DNA of 60,000 nucleotides from Polytrichum commune (lineage: Eukaryota > Streptophyta > Polytrichopsida > Polytrichales > Polytrichaceae), in the NCBI GenBank assembly GCA_950295325.1, contig OX485807.1:23037666-23097665 (forward strand), in the 5' to 3' direction. Below the pieces are notes generated by a model, which was not told where the DNA came from, did not search any database, and saw only the letters and a list, made by a program, of their open reading frames with translations. Below, piece by piece: positions 23,272-35,158 of the stretch (positions within the stretch are counted from its first letter, which is position 1; every line of letters starts with the position of its first letter). Position numbers and translations under genes: made by a program.

Positions 23272-23486
23272 CACACTAAAAATGATATTTAGCATCACTT
23301 ACTATTTGGAGTAATAGAGTGCTATATATTTTTGATGTAATTTTTTACCACATGAAGTTGTGAATGTTCTATAATGTCCAATCAACCAATTTGACATTTG
23401 TTGGTAGAATATAAGATATAGAGTAAATAGAGATAGCATTGGGAACTCCGACTAGTAAGTGACACTAAATATCATATCTAATGTAG
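23272..23486. repeat. MITE, 'ATTTAGTG' family B, most complete copy
   Basis: The left end CACACTAAAAATGATATTTA-G and right end (reverse complement CTACATTAGATATGATATTT-AGTGTCACTTACTA) form an inverted repeat of roughly 50 bp reaching the GCTATA/TAGCAT boxes. The central block CTATAATGTCCAATCAACC is shared with 8120-8353 and 43826-44000. Confidence 0.7.
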
Positions 23487-23676
23487 AACCAATTCTCAAC
23501 ACAGGTCCCATGAATATTGTTGCATAAACTAATCAAGATCAAAATTTAACAACAATAGACCATACTTTAATGGTTTGATGAGGCTCGAAAGTTGAGCCTT
23601 TGCCTCCATGTTGGGATTTGCTAACATGAGTGGGATTTGGTGCTTGGGATCCCATGTGAACCGGCCGTGATACTAA

Positions 23677-24172
23677 GGGCCACTTCACACACGAGACTGA
23701 GAGCCCGTGACTATTACACTTCAAGCACTCTCATTGGTGGAAAAGGTGGAGCTCAACCGAGTTCGCTCAACAAGGTGGTTCTCATGGTCTAAGTTCGCTT
23801 CACACTACGCTTGAGAGACCAACTGAGTATGTGAATGCAAGATAGATGTAAAGTCTACATGGATTTCTACATGGCATCCAATGGATCATGTTTCATGGTC
23901 ATTCGGGTTGTTTTAAAAAACCACCTCTTGGAGGTAGGCCTAACACAAAACCATGAGACCACGACACTCCGAACGCTCAACAATGTTAATTTCTTCTATT
24001 TTATCATGCACGAGGTCGCGTATGAATAAAAATTCATTGAAACGACATTTGGTTGAGGGCCCGTGACCGCACCACATGATTTTGGAGGTGTGTTGGGATG
24101 GCCTTTCGACACTTTCTTTTGGGCTCTCACAATTTCATGGTCACGGCTCTTGGATCATGTGTGAAGTGGCCC
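23677..24172. mobile_element. PIF/Harbinger-like MITE, 496 bp, TAA target duplication
   Basis: Left end GGGCCACTTCACACACGAGA and right end (reverse complement GGGCCACTTCACACATGATC), followed inward by GAGAGCCCGTGAC / AAGAGCCGTGACC. TAA flanks both sides (23674-23676, 24173-24175). It is related to 34120-34455. The GGGCC start and TAA duplication match the 355-bp element at 19843. No transposase frame. Confidence 0.8.
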
Positions 24173-24300
24173 TAACCACATGTTTCACATCCTAAAAGAA
24201 CTGGGCTAGCCAGAAAATATGTAACCATTTAAGACCCAACTACCTTATATCAAAGCTCCCATCAAATAAAGTGACTTCCGGCTTATTTGTCTTTTGGCAA

Positions 24301-24340
24301 GCCCATGCATACATACATCCATCCATACATACATACATGG
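24301..24340. repeat. (CATA)n/(CATC)n microsatellite
   Basis: A mixed run of CATA and CATC tetranucleotides, similar to other ATCC tracts further right in the window. Confidence 0.7.
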
Positions 24341-24700
24341 AGATTTTTAAGATTTGAAAATTGAAGTATCGTACATGGTATGGGGGATCCGTTATGAAAA
24401 CGTCAAGTTGAATATACTAATGGTGATGTAGATTTGCACCAAGAGCACGTACACCCACAACGTTTTAGCTCAATAACCTACAAACAAAAACTTGTGCACG
24501 GCCTTTGTATGCCAACACACGTAATGTAGTAAGCACAACACACGTGTCACTATTTCACCGATTGTATTCATTTGTTTACCTTATGCCTTGACTTTTGGGT
24601 GGCCTCAAGATTCGTGCAATGCATGAACTAACACGAGCGTAGAAGGGGTGGTATTATTTGAGGCATGAGCATACATAGTATGTAGTACATAAGGGTTGAG

Positions 24701-24944
24701 GGCCGGGGATTCGTGGCACTCACAAAATCATCCGTGCGGATGAAAAAAACACAGAAATCGTCTAAATGGCTATTTTTGAGCAATTTGATTCCGGAAATAG
24801 AGTCAAAGGCCCCGAATTAGTCTAGTGACATCACATTCGAATGAATCGGCCCTCAACCCCATAAGGGGGCTTTTTTTATTGGAGCCACTTCATCCACGAT
24901 ATCTTGGATGGATGATTTTAAGTGAGTGCCACGAATCCCCAGCC
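24701..24944. mobile_element. Mutator-like MITE, 244 bp, 9-bp target duplication
   Basis: The left end GGCCGGGGATTCGTGGCACT-CAC is mirrored by the right end (reverse complement GGCTGGGGATTCGTGGCACT-CAC). The 9-bp sequence AGGGTTGAG directly flanks both ends (24692-24700 and 24945-24953), the duplication length of Mutator-like elements. A related element of almost equal length is at 47326-47572. No ORF. A caution: family members carry a similar GGTTGAGGG motif internally, so chance cannot be wholly excluded. Confidence 0.75.
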
Positions 24945-24953
24945 AGGGTTGAG

Positions 24954-26200
24954 ATATTGTTTTCTCTTTCCTTGATGACAAGAAAGCACAATATCCATCC
25001 AAAATGACAGTGTAACTATCATTCGTCCATTGAGAAGGTTGGTCACTAGGTCTAGGCCCAATTGTTAATGTTGTAAAGAATTTTAGTGGACCCGCTAGGC
25101 CGTGTTTTAAAGGATATTGCAAGTTGAGTGACATCGTGATTGTTGAGCCACAAGGAGTGAAATATAACTCAGTTGGCTTAAACATTTACAAATTAGCACC
25201 TAGCAAGCACCTAAATTATGTGCAGACGGGCACAATATCTAAGGTAGATGGGTCTTAAATGGTTATTGGTTTTTTGATTAACTCACTCCTCCTAGGACAT
25301 GAAACACGCGATCGGTAGGAGATAGTTAGCATATCTAAACCAACCCCACGACTTAGCCACTTCCCTCATTATAATTGTTGGAGCTCATATGGATATTTTT
25401 ATTCATTACTTTCACTATCAAAGTGAAGAAGATTATTGTGTTCATTAAGTGGTCATGTGGGTCCTCCCAATTACTGTACGTGTGACCATTGAGGTTGTAA
25501 CGGTTCTCCTATTTTGAGCATCTAGTGTGATATGTTTTAAACACATGTTGTTTTGGCATTTGTTCTTGGAGGCACACCAAACCACATAGTACTAAAGTAT
25601 ATCCCAACTCTTAAAAATGACTAACTACATCAATTTCCACCCACAATGCCAAGCAAATAAAAAACAATAACATACAAAATTCCCTTCATGTAAGTTAAAA
25701 GCCATAGTCTAGTACAGAGGAGTGTTATCATGTGAGTAATGAGCAATGAGCGATGCGTGGTAACTTGTGAACAGTGAGGAAGGCAAAATATGTGGTAATA
25801 GGCCCACTTGTATCCTCTAACCGTGTTATTTTGGCACGAAAATAACACATTTAGGGTTTAGTAAAACATAAGGGTGTGTCACGGTATGCGGCGTCGGCAG
25901 CCGCACCTTATCTGTTGGGCTTCATCCATTTAGATTTGGATGGATGAATCTTAGATGTGGAGAGGAAGGCTCCTAAGTGAGGAGCCTCCTCCTTGGCTTG
26001 GCATTCTTGCCAAGTCTTGCGAATGAGTGTGTGGAGAGAGCTTGTGTGAGGTGAAGATTGCATGTTTTTGCAATACATCTTGAGTTCTTCTCCCCTTTCT
26101 TACACTCTTGGATTCTCCCGTGGTGGAGTGAGAGATAGCTTAACTCATTGTGTGCATTTGAAGAGAGAATTAGAGCTCTTGCAAGGATTTGACTCTCTTC
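24954..26200. other. Intergenic, no recognisable gene
   Basis: About 25860-26240 is less A/T-rich and contains CGGCGTCGGCAGCCGCACC and GGAGCCTCCTCCTTGG; it may be an LTR fragment, but no matching partner is visible nearby. Nothing else is supportable. Confidence 0.4.
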
Positions 26201-26939
26201 CTTCTCTGTCAAGGTGTGTTGTTTATGTGTGACTTTGCTATGTTTTGGTGTTGTTTGTTAGTGGTGGTTGGTACTCGAGCTGCAATGACACACGATCGCT
26301 ATTTACACGACATGTGGGAAAGATAAACAACATAAATGCTAGATTGTGAGTAATGAGAAATGAGCATTGAGTAGTGAACAACAAGAAAAAAACAATATGT
26401 ACACAACTACGGGCATTTTTTTAATCATAAACACATGACTTTGTTGAGTCATACATATAAACTGCCTTTTAGTCAACAAAATCTTACTTATCAAAAATAT
26501 GGCACTTAACAAAGTCATGCAAACTTCACTACTAGTTATACATAATTGAGTCGTATACCTACCACATGACTTCACAAAGTAAGCCAAATACTACTAATTG
26601 AAGCAAACTTTACTCCACGTAATAAAGTATATATCACTACATATATTGAATAATGTTTGATGTTGTCTTATATGTTTGCTATGTCTAATCACACACACTT
26701 ACTACGTAGAGTTATTAACGGGATTTATTGTTCTCCAAGTTCACTAGAGGTAGTAATGTGTAGAATAAAAATTAACTAATGTAAGTTAGCTTGAACCATC
26801 TTTGTATTAAACATATTGTTCTTATTGACTAGTACTTTGGTTTGTATGTCTATGCATTGCACATGATGTGATTTTATGTAGTGAAGTGCAAATTTTCCTA
26901 GACACCATTTATGAATGGTGCTAGTGCCAAGATATCACT

Positions 26940-27201
26940 AGGCTTAGTCATATGGAGATGTGTCTTCGACAAGGCACAGTGAAGATAAAAATTACTTTAT
27001 GAAGTAATGTAGGTATAGTAAAATGAACTTCATTGCCATTGGGAACATGTTCATTGGGAACGTCATGTCCAACATGACTAGGCCCATACTTCACTGCTTG
27101 TCGGAAGCAAATGGTTGTTTTTGACAGCAATAAAGTCCGTGGTTTCTCACTTGTAGAAGTAAAATAAACCCAATTAAAAAAATGTGTGTTTTGTTGTAGT
27201 G
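26940..27201 (-). mobile_element. CACTA-type transposon end inserted in a LINE
   Basis: On the minus strand the sequence begins CACTACAACAAAACACACAT exactly where the LINE reverse-transcriptase frame stops. CACTACAA(G/C)AAAA is the hallmark terminus of En/Spm (CACTA) elements. The other end could not be found to the left, so only the junction at 27201 is supported; the left limit given is nominal. Confidence 0.5.
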
Positions 27202-27612
27202 GCAATCCTAGATTCCCTGTAACTTGGAACATAAAGGCCAAATCAACTCTATCATAAGCTTTGCTGAAGTCAAGTTTGAGGACGATAGACTCTTTGCGTG
27301 ACTCCTTTGCCCACTGGATTGATTCGTGTGTGAGAAGAATATTGTTTAAAACAAATTAAAGTGGTAGAAAGGTGGTTTGGTCATTATCAATTACCTTTAT
27401 TAGTAGAAGTTGGAGTCGCCGTTGTAGGGCTTTGGCAAAGATCTTATAGGTGGTGTTGAGGAGGGTGATTGGTTGCCGACTAGATAAACTCAAGTGGTCC
27501 TGTTTTTTGAATAGTAGTGTAGTACGTCCTTTTGTTACCCCTTTTGGAAACCAATCCTTTGCTAGTTAGCGACTCATTTACCATCTTTGTGACGTCTCCA
27601 CTCATGAAACAA
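27199..27612 (-). mobile_element. Non-LTR reverse transcriptase fragment (LINE), decayed
   Basis: One minus-strand frame from about 27552 to 27202 reads FPKGVTKGRTTLLFKKQD, RQPITLLNTTYKIFAKALQR, DNDQTTFLPL (stop), LLTHESIQWAKESRKES, then VLKLDFSKAYDRVDLAFMFQ. These are the conserved blocks before and including the first catalytic Asp (the D of LDFSKAYDR) of L1-type reverse transcriptases. One in-frame TAA and an upstream frameshift show that it is dead. The YxDD half is missing because other DNA begins at 27201. Confidence 0.88.
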
Positions 27613-28800
27613 CATCTTTGAAACTATAAATAAAAAGGTGGTAGCTTATAGATGTAATATGTAATTACTAGATTCTAAGTACTCTAGACATAAACTAACA
27701 CTTTATCAAATTTTGATTGTATATACTACATACATCATAGCACAAAGTGATCATGGCATGCTTGATGAATAGAATGAACTCTATAAGATTATTGCGCTTG
27801 TGAAAAATACAAACACAACACTCAAGGAAAGCATGTAGGGGTGTGTGTTTGTGCATGTGTGTTTGTGAATTTTATTAAATCAAAACAAGGAAAAGTTTTA
27901 TGCAAGTAATGTGCTAACGAGCATATCATCTATGTTTTAAATACAATAACAATTTTCGTTATCAAACACACCACCTACCTGCCATCTGCATTTCCATCTA
28001 ATTAGACATATTTCATCCACATAAGCATCGTATGTTACTCTTATCCTACCGTGCTTTGACCATCCAATGCTATGATATTGTTTCTAATGTTTGCTAAGAC
28101 TCACCATATGGAGGAACCCAATTTTTTATTTTAAAAAATCCTATTACATAATATGACATATACCAAAGGTTATGAAAGAACTAGAAATTATAATGGAATG
28201 TTTCTATCTCAAATCTTTTAACACGACATTGTGATCTTTTTTCTCACTTGGTTTCTAATGCAATGAGGTGCGTCCTATGGGCATATGTGTGTGCGCCCAA
28301 TTTTTGGCCAAATAGTTTAATTATGAGCGAATAGTGAAAGATGGATGAGATAGCATCCTAGTAGATGAAAATAGTTAAACTGTAAGCGAGGCAGGTAGTT
28401 ACAACAATAGGCATGGGCTTAGGCGCTCATAGTTGGTTACAACAACTATCATCTTCCCCGCCAAGCTGAGAGGGTTGGCGAGGGGGAGGCAAGCAAACAT
28501 TTTTTGATTACTGTGGAGTGCATTGTTGAACCGTAGACTTGTCTTCCTTAGCACCGCGAGCGGGCGAGGATAATAATTAAAAAAAATTATATTTAATTTG
28601 GGTAAACACCGTAGTGATTGCAGGTTACCGAATTCTATTGAAATATATTGTTGTTTTAAACTTTGAGTTCTATGGAATGGCCGCATATGGTCAAACTATC
28701 TGTTGTTTCTGATCGTGTGAGTGCAAAATTAGGAAACCATAGTCTATTGTTGAGATTGCAATTGACTGAGACTGAAATTGTGAGTGGAATTGAGAGAGTT
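27613..28800. other. Intergenic, no recognisable gene
   Basis: A/T-rich sequence with short GT-rich runs near 27840-27870. No ORF with family resemblance is present. Confidence 0.5.
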
Positions 28801-28821
28801 CAAATTGTGGAGAGCAATGTG

Positions 28822-29000
28822 AGATTAAAGGAGAATTGATCAACCCCTGAGGGAAAGAGGTATGAATCAGAATGAAGAATAAATAACAAGGAAGTGAGAG
28901 AGCATCGAGAGATTAAGAGAGAATTAATCAACCTTTGAGTGAAAGAGGATGCTAATGAGAAAGAGGAATAAACAATGAGGAAAGAAGTGATGATCGAGAA
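28822..29000. repeat. Degenerate direct duplication, ~89-bp period
   Basis: GATTAAAGGAGAATTGATCA at 28822 is echoed by GATTAAGAGAGAATTAATCA at 28911, and the following purine-rich GAAAGAGG..AATGAGAA..GGAATAAA..GGAAGTGA segments line up. It lies in a purine-rich tract (28790-29060). Confidence 0.5.
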
Positions 29001-31240
29001 ATATGAGAGGAATGAGGAATTAGAGAGGGAAATCAAGAGTGAAAACTATTGGCGGTCAGAGCTAAGCATTGTGTAATTATTGCCTAAGTGTGGATTCTTG
29101 AACATAGTTGAGCCTACTGGAACGGTGAATCCGGAGTGCTAAGATTGTTATATGAACAAACTATTGTCTAAGTGAGGAAATACCTTCTGTCTAAGAGAAA
29201 TTGAGTGTTTAGAACATGAAGGGTGAGGAACTAAGTCAAACTATGAACGTAGGGTGTTAACCTAAAATAAAAAGAAGAAGAGTAGAACAACGGTCTGGAG
29301 AGAGGTGGGATAATTCAAGAGTATTGTTGAACGATGACCAAACTACCCTGAGAGAGGGAGGAATATGGAAGACGAGTGTCAGGCCAAGAATTAAACTATT
29401 AACAATGGTTTAGGCATGTGATAAGCAGTGAGATGAAGTTGAAGGACTAAGCGTCGGTCCGTGAGATAAACAATGGACCATTGTTAGCCTATGAGAGGCA
29501 CTAAGAAAGGAATGAGTAAATTGTTCAGTCGAGAGTGACTACAGTGGAAGTACAAACCATGGACTGATAAGAGTATCATTTGGAAAGTCATTTTAATGAG
29601 AGAAGCTTGATCAACTGAAGTGATGAGAAATCACTTTTGATCAATTGATTAGCGGTGGAATTTAAAGAGTTGAGAGAAATTATATGAACTTAAGACAATA
29701 TGAACTTTGGATTATAAAGGAGATTTAGGCACAAGTTGTCCTAGGCTTAATTAGGAGTTTGATACAATTACATATTCTAGAGACAAGATCTTTGAGTATG
29801 AAGGGCAAGCTAACCAGATCAACTATTGTTTTGTGTGTGTTACCTTGGTTGTTGTTGTTGCAGGTTGTGCAGGGTAATGAAGACTATAGCTTGACCCGGA
29901 TAATTGGTGTTAGTTGCATGAGTTGTGAGTAAGGATTAAATCTTGGAATTAACATTGACCAATTAATGAAGGAATTGTTGTGGTTTGAAGATGCATTGGC
30001 CGATGGTTACCAAAGACTATTGTTCTACAATCTCATGACGAGATGGATACTACAATTACTGACACACATACCCCACTGAATGAGAAATAGTGAGAGGAAA
30101 CCTTGAAAGAAATGAGAGTAAACGATGGATAAGTGATGTTTTAGAGTGAAGATACCAACCCTATTGTCTAACTAATGAACTATAAAGTGACAAATGCCTG
30201 TTATAGATAGTTAGTAAAGTCTTTCTTGAGAGTTTGTACCTTGGGTTTTGGTTATTTCAATCATAGTAAAAACCTAACTACAATATGTTATTGTAACATG
30301 TGGACATTTCACATGTGGAGCTTTGTGCATGTGGAACTTTGTGCATGTGGAACTTTGTGCATGTGTAAGACCTGACACAAATTAGGTCATGCGTGAATTA
30401 AGTACTTCCTTGAGTGTTGGATTGTAGAAGTTTGAAAAGAAAAAATAAGTGTTGAAGATACGAAGAAAGGTGTATAACAAATTTGCCTATTATTGGTATT
30501 TTCCATTCGGTAATTTAACAATATCGTTAACAATATGTAAAGAATACATGCATCAAATATCACATGGCATTCAAATGTATGTAAAAGTAAAGGGGTGGCT
30601 TAAACCCAATGCTTTACCCCAAATCCCATGGGAGCTCCAAGGTTAAGCCGTCTAAGACACGATTAGTATCCTTCCTAGCACTTGATTACCAGTGCACCCT
30701 ACCACCTATAATCCACCCAATCACATGTGGGGTTATCTAAACAAACCAAATAAGATCAGCCAACCATGTGGAAACCTAGGGCTTGCCTTTTGGAGAAGAT
30801 AGGTGCCATCAAACTTGCTCATGTTTGATAAATGTGTTCACCTTTGAAAGGCAGCAGTAGTCGATGCCCCCCACTCCCTATAATTCTTGTAGTGTCCATT
30901 TTAGAATCGTATATTGACTTGGACCAACTTAGGAATGAAGCAATGCCAAAATTCACATGAGTGGCAACATCGGAGTCGACTTTCTTTCGACAATGCATGA
31001 GATGTGTAAAAACGTATCCCAAGTCGACGTGTCCATGTATTTGGATATTTTACTTGACGTGTCTAAGTCGCCCTCGTCTAAAGATAGTAAAGGTACGGGC
31101 CAAAACATGCTCAATCATACATGCGTGTTTGGTAACCTATAAAGTTGTATTCACCACCTTCTCGGTCTCCACGAGTTTTAATGAAAAGATAGTTTGGGTC
31201 CTTGTGTCTCATAGTTTCTTATTATCGAGTCTCAAGACAA
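29001..31240. other. Intergenic, purine-rich on the plus strand, no recognisable gene
   Basis: Frequent GAG/AAG/TGAG words but no long open frame. A short triplication of 'tttgtgcatgtggaac'-like units is seen at 30320-30365. Possibly the interior of a decayed LTR element; no domain is readable. Confidence 0.4.
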
Positions 31241-31249
31241 TTGTAATCA

Positions 31250-31362
31250 TGTAGTAGTAGTAGTAGTAATAGACATCGGGTCATTTGACAATACGAACGG
31301 ACACTTTATTCACGCCGGCCCCTCTACTGGGACCGGAGTTTCTATCTATCTATCTATCTATC

Positions 31363-31403
<41 letters not shown>
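31250..31403. repeat. (TAG)n and (TCTA)n microsatellites around a LINE tail
   Basis: TAG triplets at 31252-31270 and about 31363-31403, with TCTA tetranucleotides at about 31341-31364. Confidence 0.85.
31275..31365 (+). mobile_element. LINE 3' terminus with (TCTA)n tail
   Basis: CATCGGGTCATTTGACAATA, GGACACTTTATTCACGCCGG and GGGACCGGAGTTTCTATCTA match the minus-strand block at 19266-19347. The 5' side is cut off abruptly, as expected from truncated retrotransposition. Confidence 0.6.
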
Positions 31404-31659
31404 ATAATAAAGGAACATTGATATGTTCACCCTTTCCCATTCATCATGTAACCATAGTAGATTCAACATGAGATTGGAATGAACATTGTAACAATCACAA
31501 TTTCATTGACATCAACATTTGTTGCAGTGACATCCGTTCGGCTTGGTATGAGATGATTTTTTCCACAAGATGTGAAACTCATAAAACCCATCGCCTCCTT
31601 AGAGGTTTTTAGTAACAATATGTGTCGACATGTGGCCATGGATAAAAGGATATGGAAAC

Positions 31660-31939
31660 ACTACACTAAAGAGGATATTTAGTGTTTGATACACTAAATA
31701 CGAACGCATACACTAAATATCAATAACGCTATGAAAGTAAGTAACATTAAATGTGAACTCAAACATTAAGTATCAACTGTGGTAATATGTGGAAGTTACA
31801 TGTTTGGATTTAGTGTTAGTAAGGATATATGATAAAAATCAAATAATAATGATAATGATAAAAGGAGAATCTCAACATATGTTCTAGGTGGTAACAACAT
31901 TAGATATAATCAAACACTAAATATCTTATTTAGTGTAGT
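31660..31939. repeat. MITE, 'ATTTAGTG' family A, copy 2 (both ends intact)
   Basis: Left ACTACACTAAAGAGGATATT + TAGTGTTTGAT and right (reverse complement ACTACACTAAATAAGATATT + TAGTGTTTGAT) form a clear inverted repeat of roughly 30 bp. The interior matches 8617-8943. It contains an AATAATGATAATG tract. No ORF. Confidence 0.75.
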
Positions 31940-32886
31940 TGTGACCTCTTGCCACGCTCGAGTGACAACGTCAAGAGGAGGAAAAATACATTGTGATAAG
32001 TGTACATTGTGTAGCTTTAAGAATGATAGGCAATTAGACCTCGAGGACTTCATGCATCGGGTTGCGGGTCTCTCTATTGCAACAATGCCAATGCCAATGA
32101 TGCACTCTATTTCCATACCCGCCATTATAGTAGGTTGGAATTGAGGTGGACCCTAAGATCCGGCTATGTGCCAACAATATGAGTACCATGCAATCTTCAA
32201 TGCCCTTCAAACGCGATTTGGCCTTTCAAAACATACCTCTCTCAAAACAACCCTTCAAAACGCAATCTCAAATTGAAAATGAAGTTGAAGCCCTCAATAT
32301 AATTTGCCCGTCACAAGAACCAACAAGTGTAGGGTATTGTCACTACAAGAAGTGGAGTTAGATGGTTGATTCTTAATTCTCCACATTGTATTGGAATCAT
32401 GCACCATATAATTCACACACAAGTTTAATATGAGTTATGTACTTCATTTCTATGTTCTTGGATCGACGTCTTGGATTTGAACCAACCCCTCAGCTGAAGG
32501 GTTGAAACTTGAGAGCCCTTCCAATTGAAACTCATATGAAGGCTTCAATCTTGAACACTGGTACCATGTCAAACTCCCTAATTAACACAATTGGGAATGA
32601 CTTGAAGTGAACAAATATCTTCACATTGACCTCTTAAGACTTTTGCATCTCAACTTTGGCATCTCGACTCGGAAATGACTTTCTTTGTGATTGCTAAGTG
32701 CATGAGACAAATTCGTGGTCCAATCTTAAGGGGTCCCCACTTGGTGTTGGTTTTGGTGTCGGTGTTGGTGTGGATAAGAGTTGCACCACACTCGGGCTTT
32801 TTCAACTATACACATGTAATAAAGGTTGTTGTGATTGGACCCCATATTGACACTCAATGTTCTCAATTGAATGAGACACTTGTCTA

Positions 32887-33343
32887 ATGTAGAAAACTAG
32901 AAAATGGTGAAGAAGAGTTGACTTGGCTAGAAAAGTAGCTTGAAATTTGTGCAATATTTTTCAGATATGTAGTGGAGGAAAAGAGGAGGAATGCAAGTTA
33001 ATACGTAGTTTTATTCCATGTAAATAATCAATTACATTTATTCAAAGAGGCAATCAAGTCAACCCCCCCTACTTGTACAATATAATCTTCAAAATTTGAG
33101 CATCCAAATATCCTACTTTACACATAAATGCGATCAAAATGGTTAATTCAATGGCAACCAAAAGTGATCCCTAAGTGGTGTGAACACGACATGCACAACC
33201 ATTTACTGCATCTGGCCTATCATTGCATCATTTTTGGACCATTGCTTTTACAAATTTCCATTTTAAGTCCATGCAATAATCATTCTACGCCTGCTCTAGT
33301 GCACCAACAACAATCATTAATCATTTTCCGTTTTTCTACCTTA
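32887..33343. repeat. MITE, 'AAAACGGTGAA' family, copy 3
   Basis: Same orientation as 16878-17332, with landmarks TCAACCCCCCCTACTTGTAC and CTGCATCTGGCCTATCATTG. Left AATGTAGAAAACTAGAAAAT and right ends are decayed. Confidence 0.6.
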
Positions 33344-33479
33344 CTAGGCTTTTTTGACTTGACATGCACTTGGCAAGTTATACAAAGGCACATGCATTGC
33401 CAACTACTTGTACAACATTCTTTGCAATGTATAAGTTAGGGCGGGTTTTTACTTTACACCAAAGTCAAAATCAAAGACC

Positions 33480-33500
33480 CCCCCCCCCCCACCACCCCAA
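33480..33500. repeat. Poly-C tract
   Basis: A run of C followed by CACCACCCC; a low-complexity patch prone to sequencing error. Confidence 0.7.
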
Positions 33501-34119
33501 ATAAATTAAAAAATTAAAAAACAAAATGAAAACAATCCCATGGATTGAGATTTAAATTTTCGACCCAAGAAGTTTACACTGGGACTCAAATCTAACGCAT
33601 GAAAACATAGTGCTAATATATATGACATCACTTTCTCTCCAAATGTTTGTTCTCCCCACTCAGAATACACTTTTAGCTTGAGAAAATCTTCAATCTTAAA
33701 ATCAATGTTGAGATTGGAAGGAAGGTTCATTTTAAGGGGTGTTTTGGACTCTCAATTTCCTTAGACTTATACCCTAACATAAATCTACCCTAGACATGTC
33801 GTGTTCGCTAATTGTCAATGTGACAACATTCACCCCACTACTTGTCAACATATATAATATGTTTGAGCTAAATAAATATACGTACATGAATTTTATTTAT
33901 TTATTTATTCCTTTAATGATTTCTATGGCAGTTGGAAGTGTACGTAAATTTTGTGTCAACCATGAGAACTCACTTAACCCTTGTATTATAATATATTAGA
34001 ATACTACATGTAGTAGGAAATATAAACATATTCAACTCGTATCAATTTGGAGTACAAAATGCGTACCTGGAGTTTACGAAGCTATTTGAGGACACCGACC
34101 GTTTACAATGTGATCTTTA

Positions 34120-34455
34120 GGGTCACTCCACACACGAGACTGAGAGCCCATGACCATTACTTGAAGCACTCTATTAGAGGAAAAGGCGGAGCCGGTCCAA
34201 GTTCGCTATGCTTCAGGGACTAATTCACAGCCGTTGATTTATTCTATTTTATCATGTGTGAAGACCTGCATGAATAGAATTTTATAGAAATAGCATATGG
34301 TTGAGGGTTTGGTCACATACGAGTTCACACAACATTCGAGGATTTGTGACCACACTACATGATCTTGAAGGTGTCTTGGGACAACCTTTGGACACTTTAT
34401 TTTGGGCTCTCATAATTTTATGGTCAAAGCTCTTGGCTCGTGTGTGAAGTGGCCC
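34120..34455. mobile_element. PIF/Harbinger-like MITE, 336 bp, copy of the 23677 family
   Basis: Left GGGTCACTCCACACACGAGA, right (reverse complement GGGCCACTTCACACACGAGC). The internal landmarks GAGAGCCCATGACC, TATTCTATTTTATCATG and GGGCTCTCATAATTT match 23677-24172 with a central deletion. The flanking TTA/TGA is a decayed 3-bp duplication at best. Confidence 0.7.
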
Positions 34456-34525
34456 TGAGATTGAAAATATTTCACCATGATTTTTCTCCTTTATAGCAAA
34501 CAAACAACGTCGATCAACCTACGGG

Positions 34526-35158
34526 GAGGATTTTGGGCATAATCGGTCGAGATCCCAATGATTCTAATACCAACTAGTTACAATAATCTCTTGATTAAGT
34601 ACGCACCCATTTTAGTATGTATCCCGGTTAAGTGCGCAATTTTTTTGACAAAAATCAGGGTTCATATTTTATTGTTTGAACATGTCATGCACAGTCATTT
34701 GTCGCGAATGCCTTCATTTTTTCACTTGACATTCAATGTAAGTTTGTTAGCACATCGTTGAAACGTCTCAAACGATCATCACAATTCATCATACATTTGT
34801 CCAACTTCTATTTGAACATCGAAGCAAAACAGTTGGTTGTTAATGTCTAGGACAATGTTGTGTAGAGCTTCAAAGCCTTTGAAGTCGGTAGCACTTTCAA
34901 ATTCAACCAATGTCTCGATAGGCCGGACTTTGGTCAAGCGGGTTGCCTCAGGTTTATTCATTTCCCATCAAAGTGCGCACCAACGGCTCCAGTTCAAAGA
35001 GCATGTTAACCTCTGTCGATTTTACTTTATTAAAATGAATAATATCTTGTGAGTTTCCTCATATAAATCAATATTTTTTTCTTGGGAAGCCTTGAATTTG
35101 AACCGGTTATTTCTCAAACTCAACCAGTTCATCCGTAATTAGCGGTCGGTTTTCCCCG
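34526..35158. repeat. Dispersed repeat with GGGGA.. inverted ends (related to 39148-39345)
   Basis: The left end GGGGAGGATTTTGGGCATAA-TCGG and right end AATTAGCGGTCGGTTTTCCC are matched, in inverted orientation, by the ends of the shorter copy at 39148-39345 (GGGGAGAACCGACCGCTAAT and CCGATTATGTCCAAAAATCT). The longer copy carries extra internal DNA. Related fragments (TTATTTCTCAAACT..) occur near 21507 and 22185. Confidence 0.5.

Noticed and set aside
25860-26240. Possible LTR of a retrotransposon
   Set aside because: No second copy, primer-binding site or polypurine tract was found in the window, so only a composition remark was kept.
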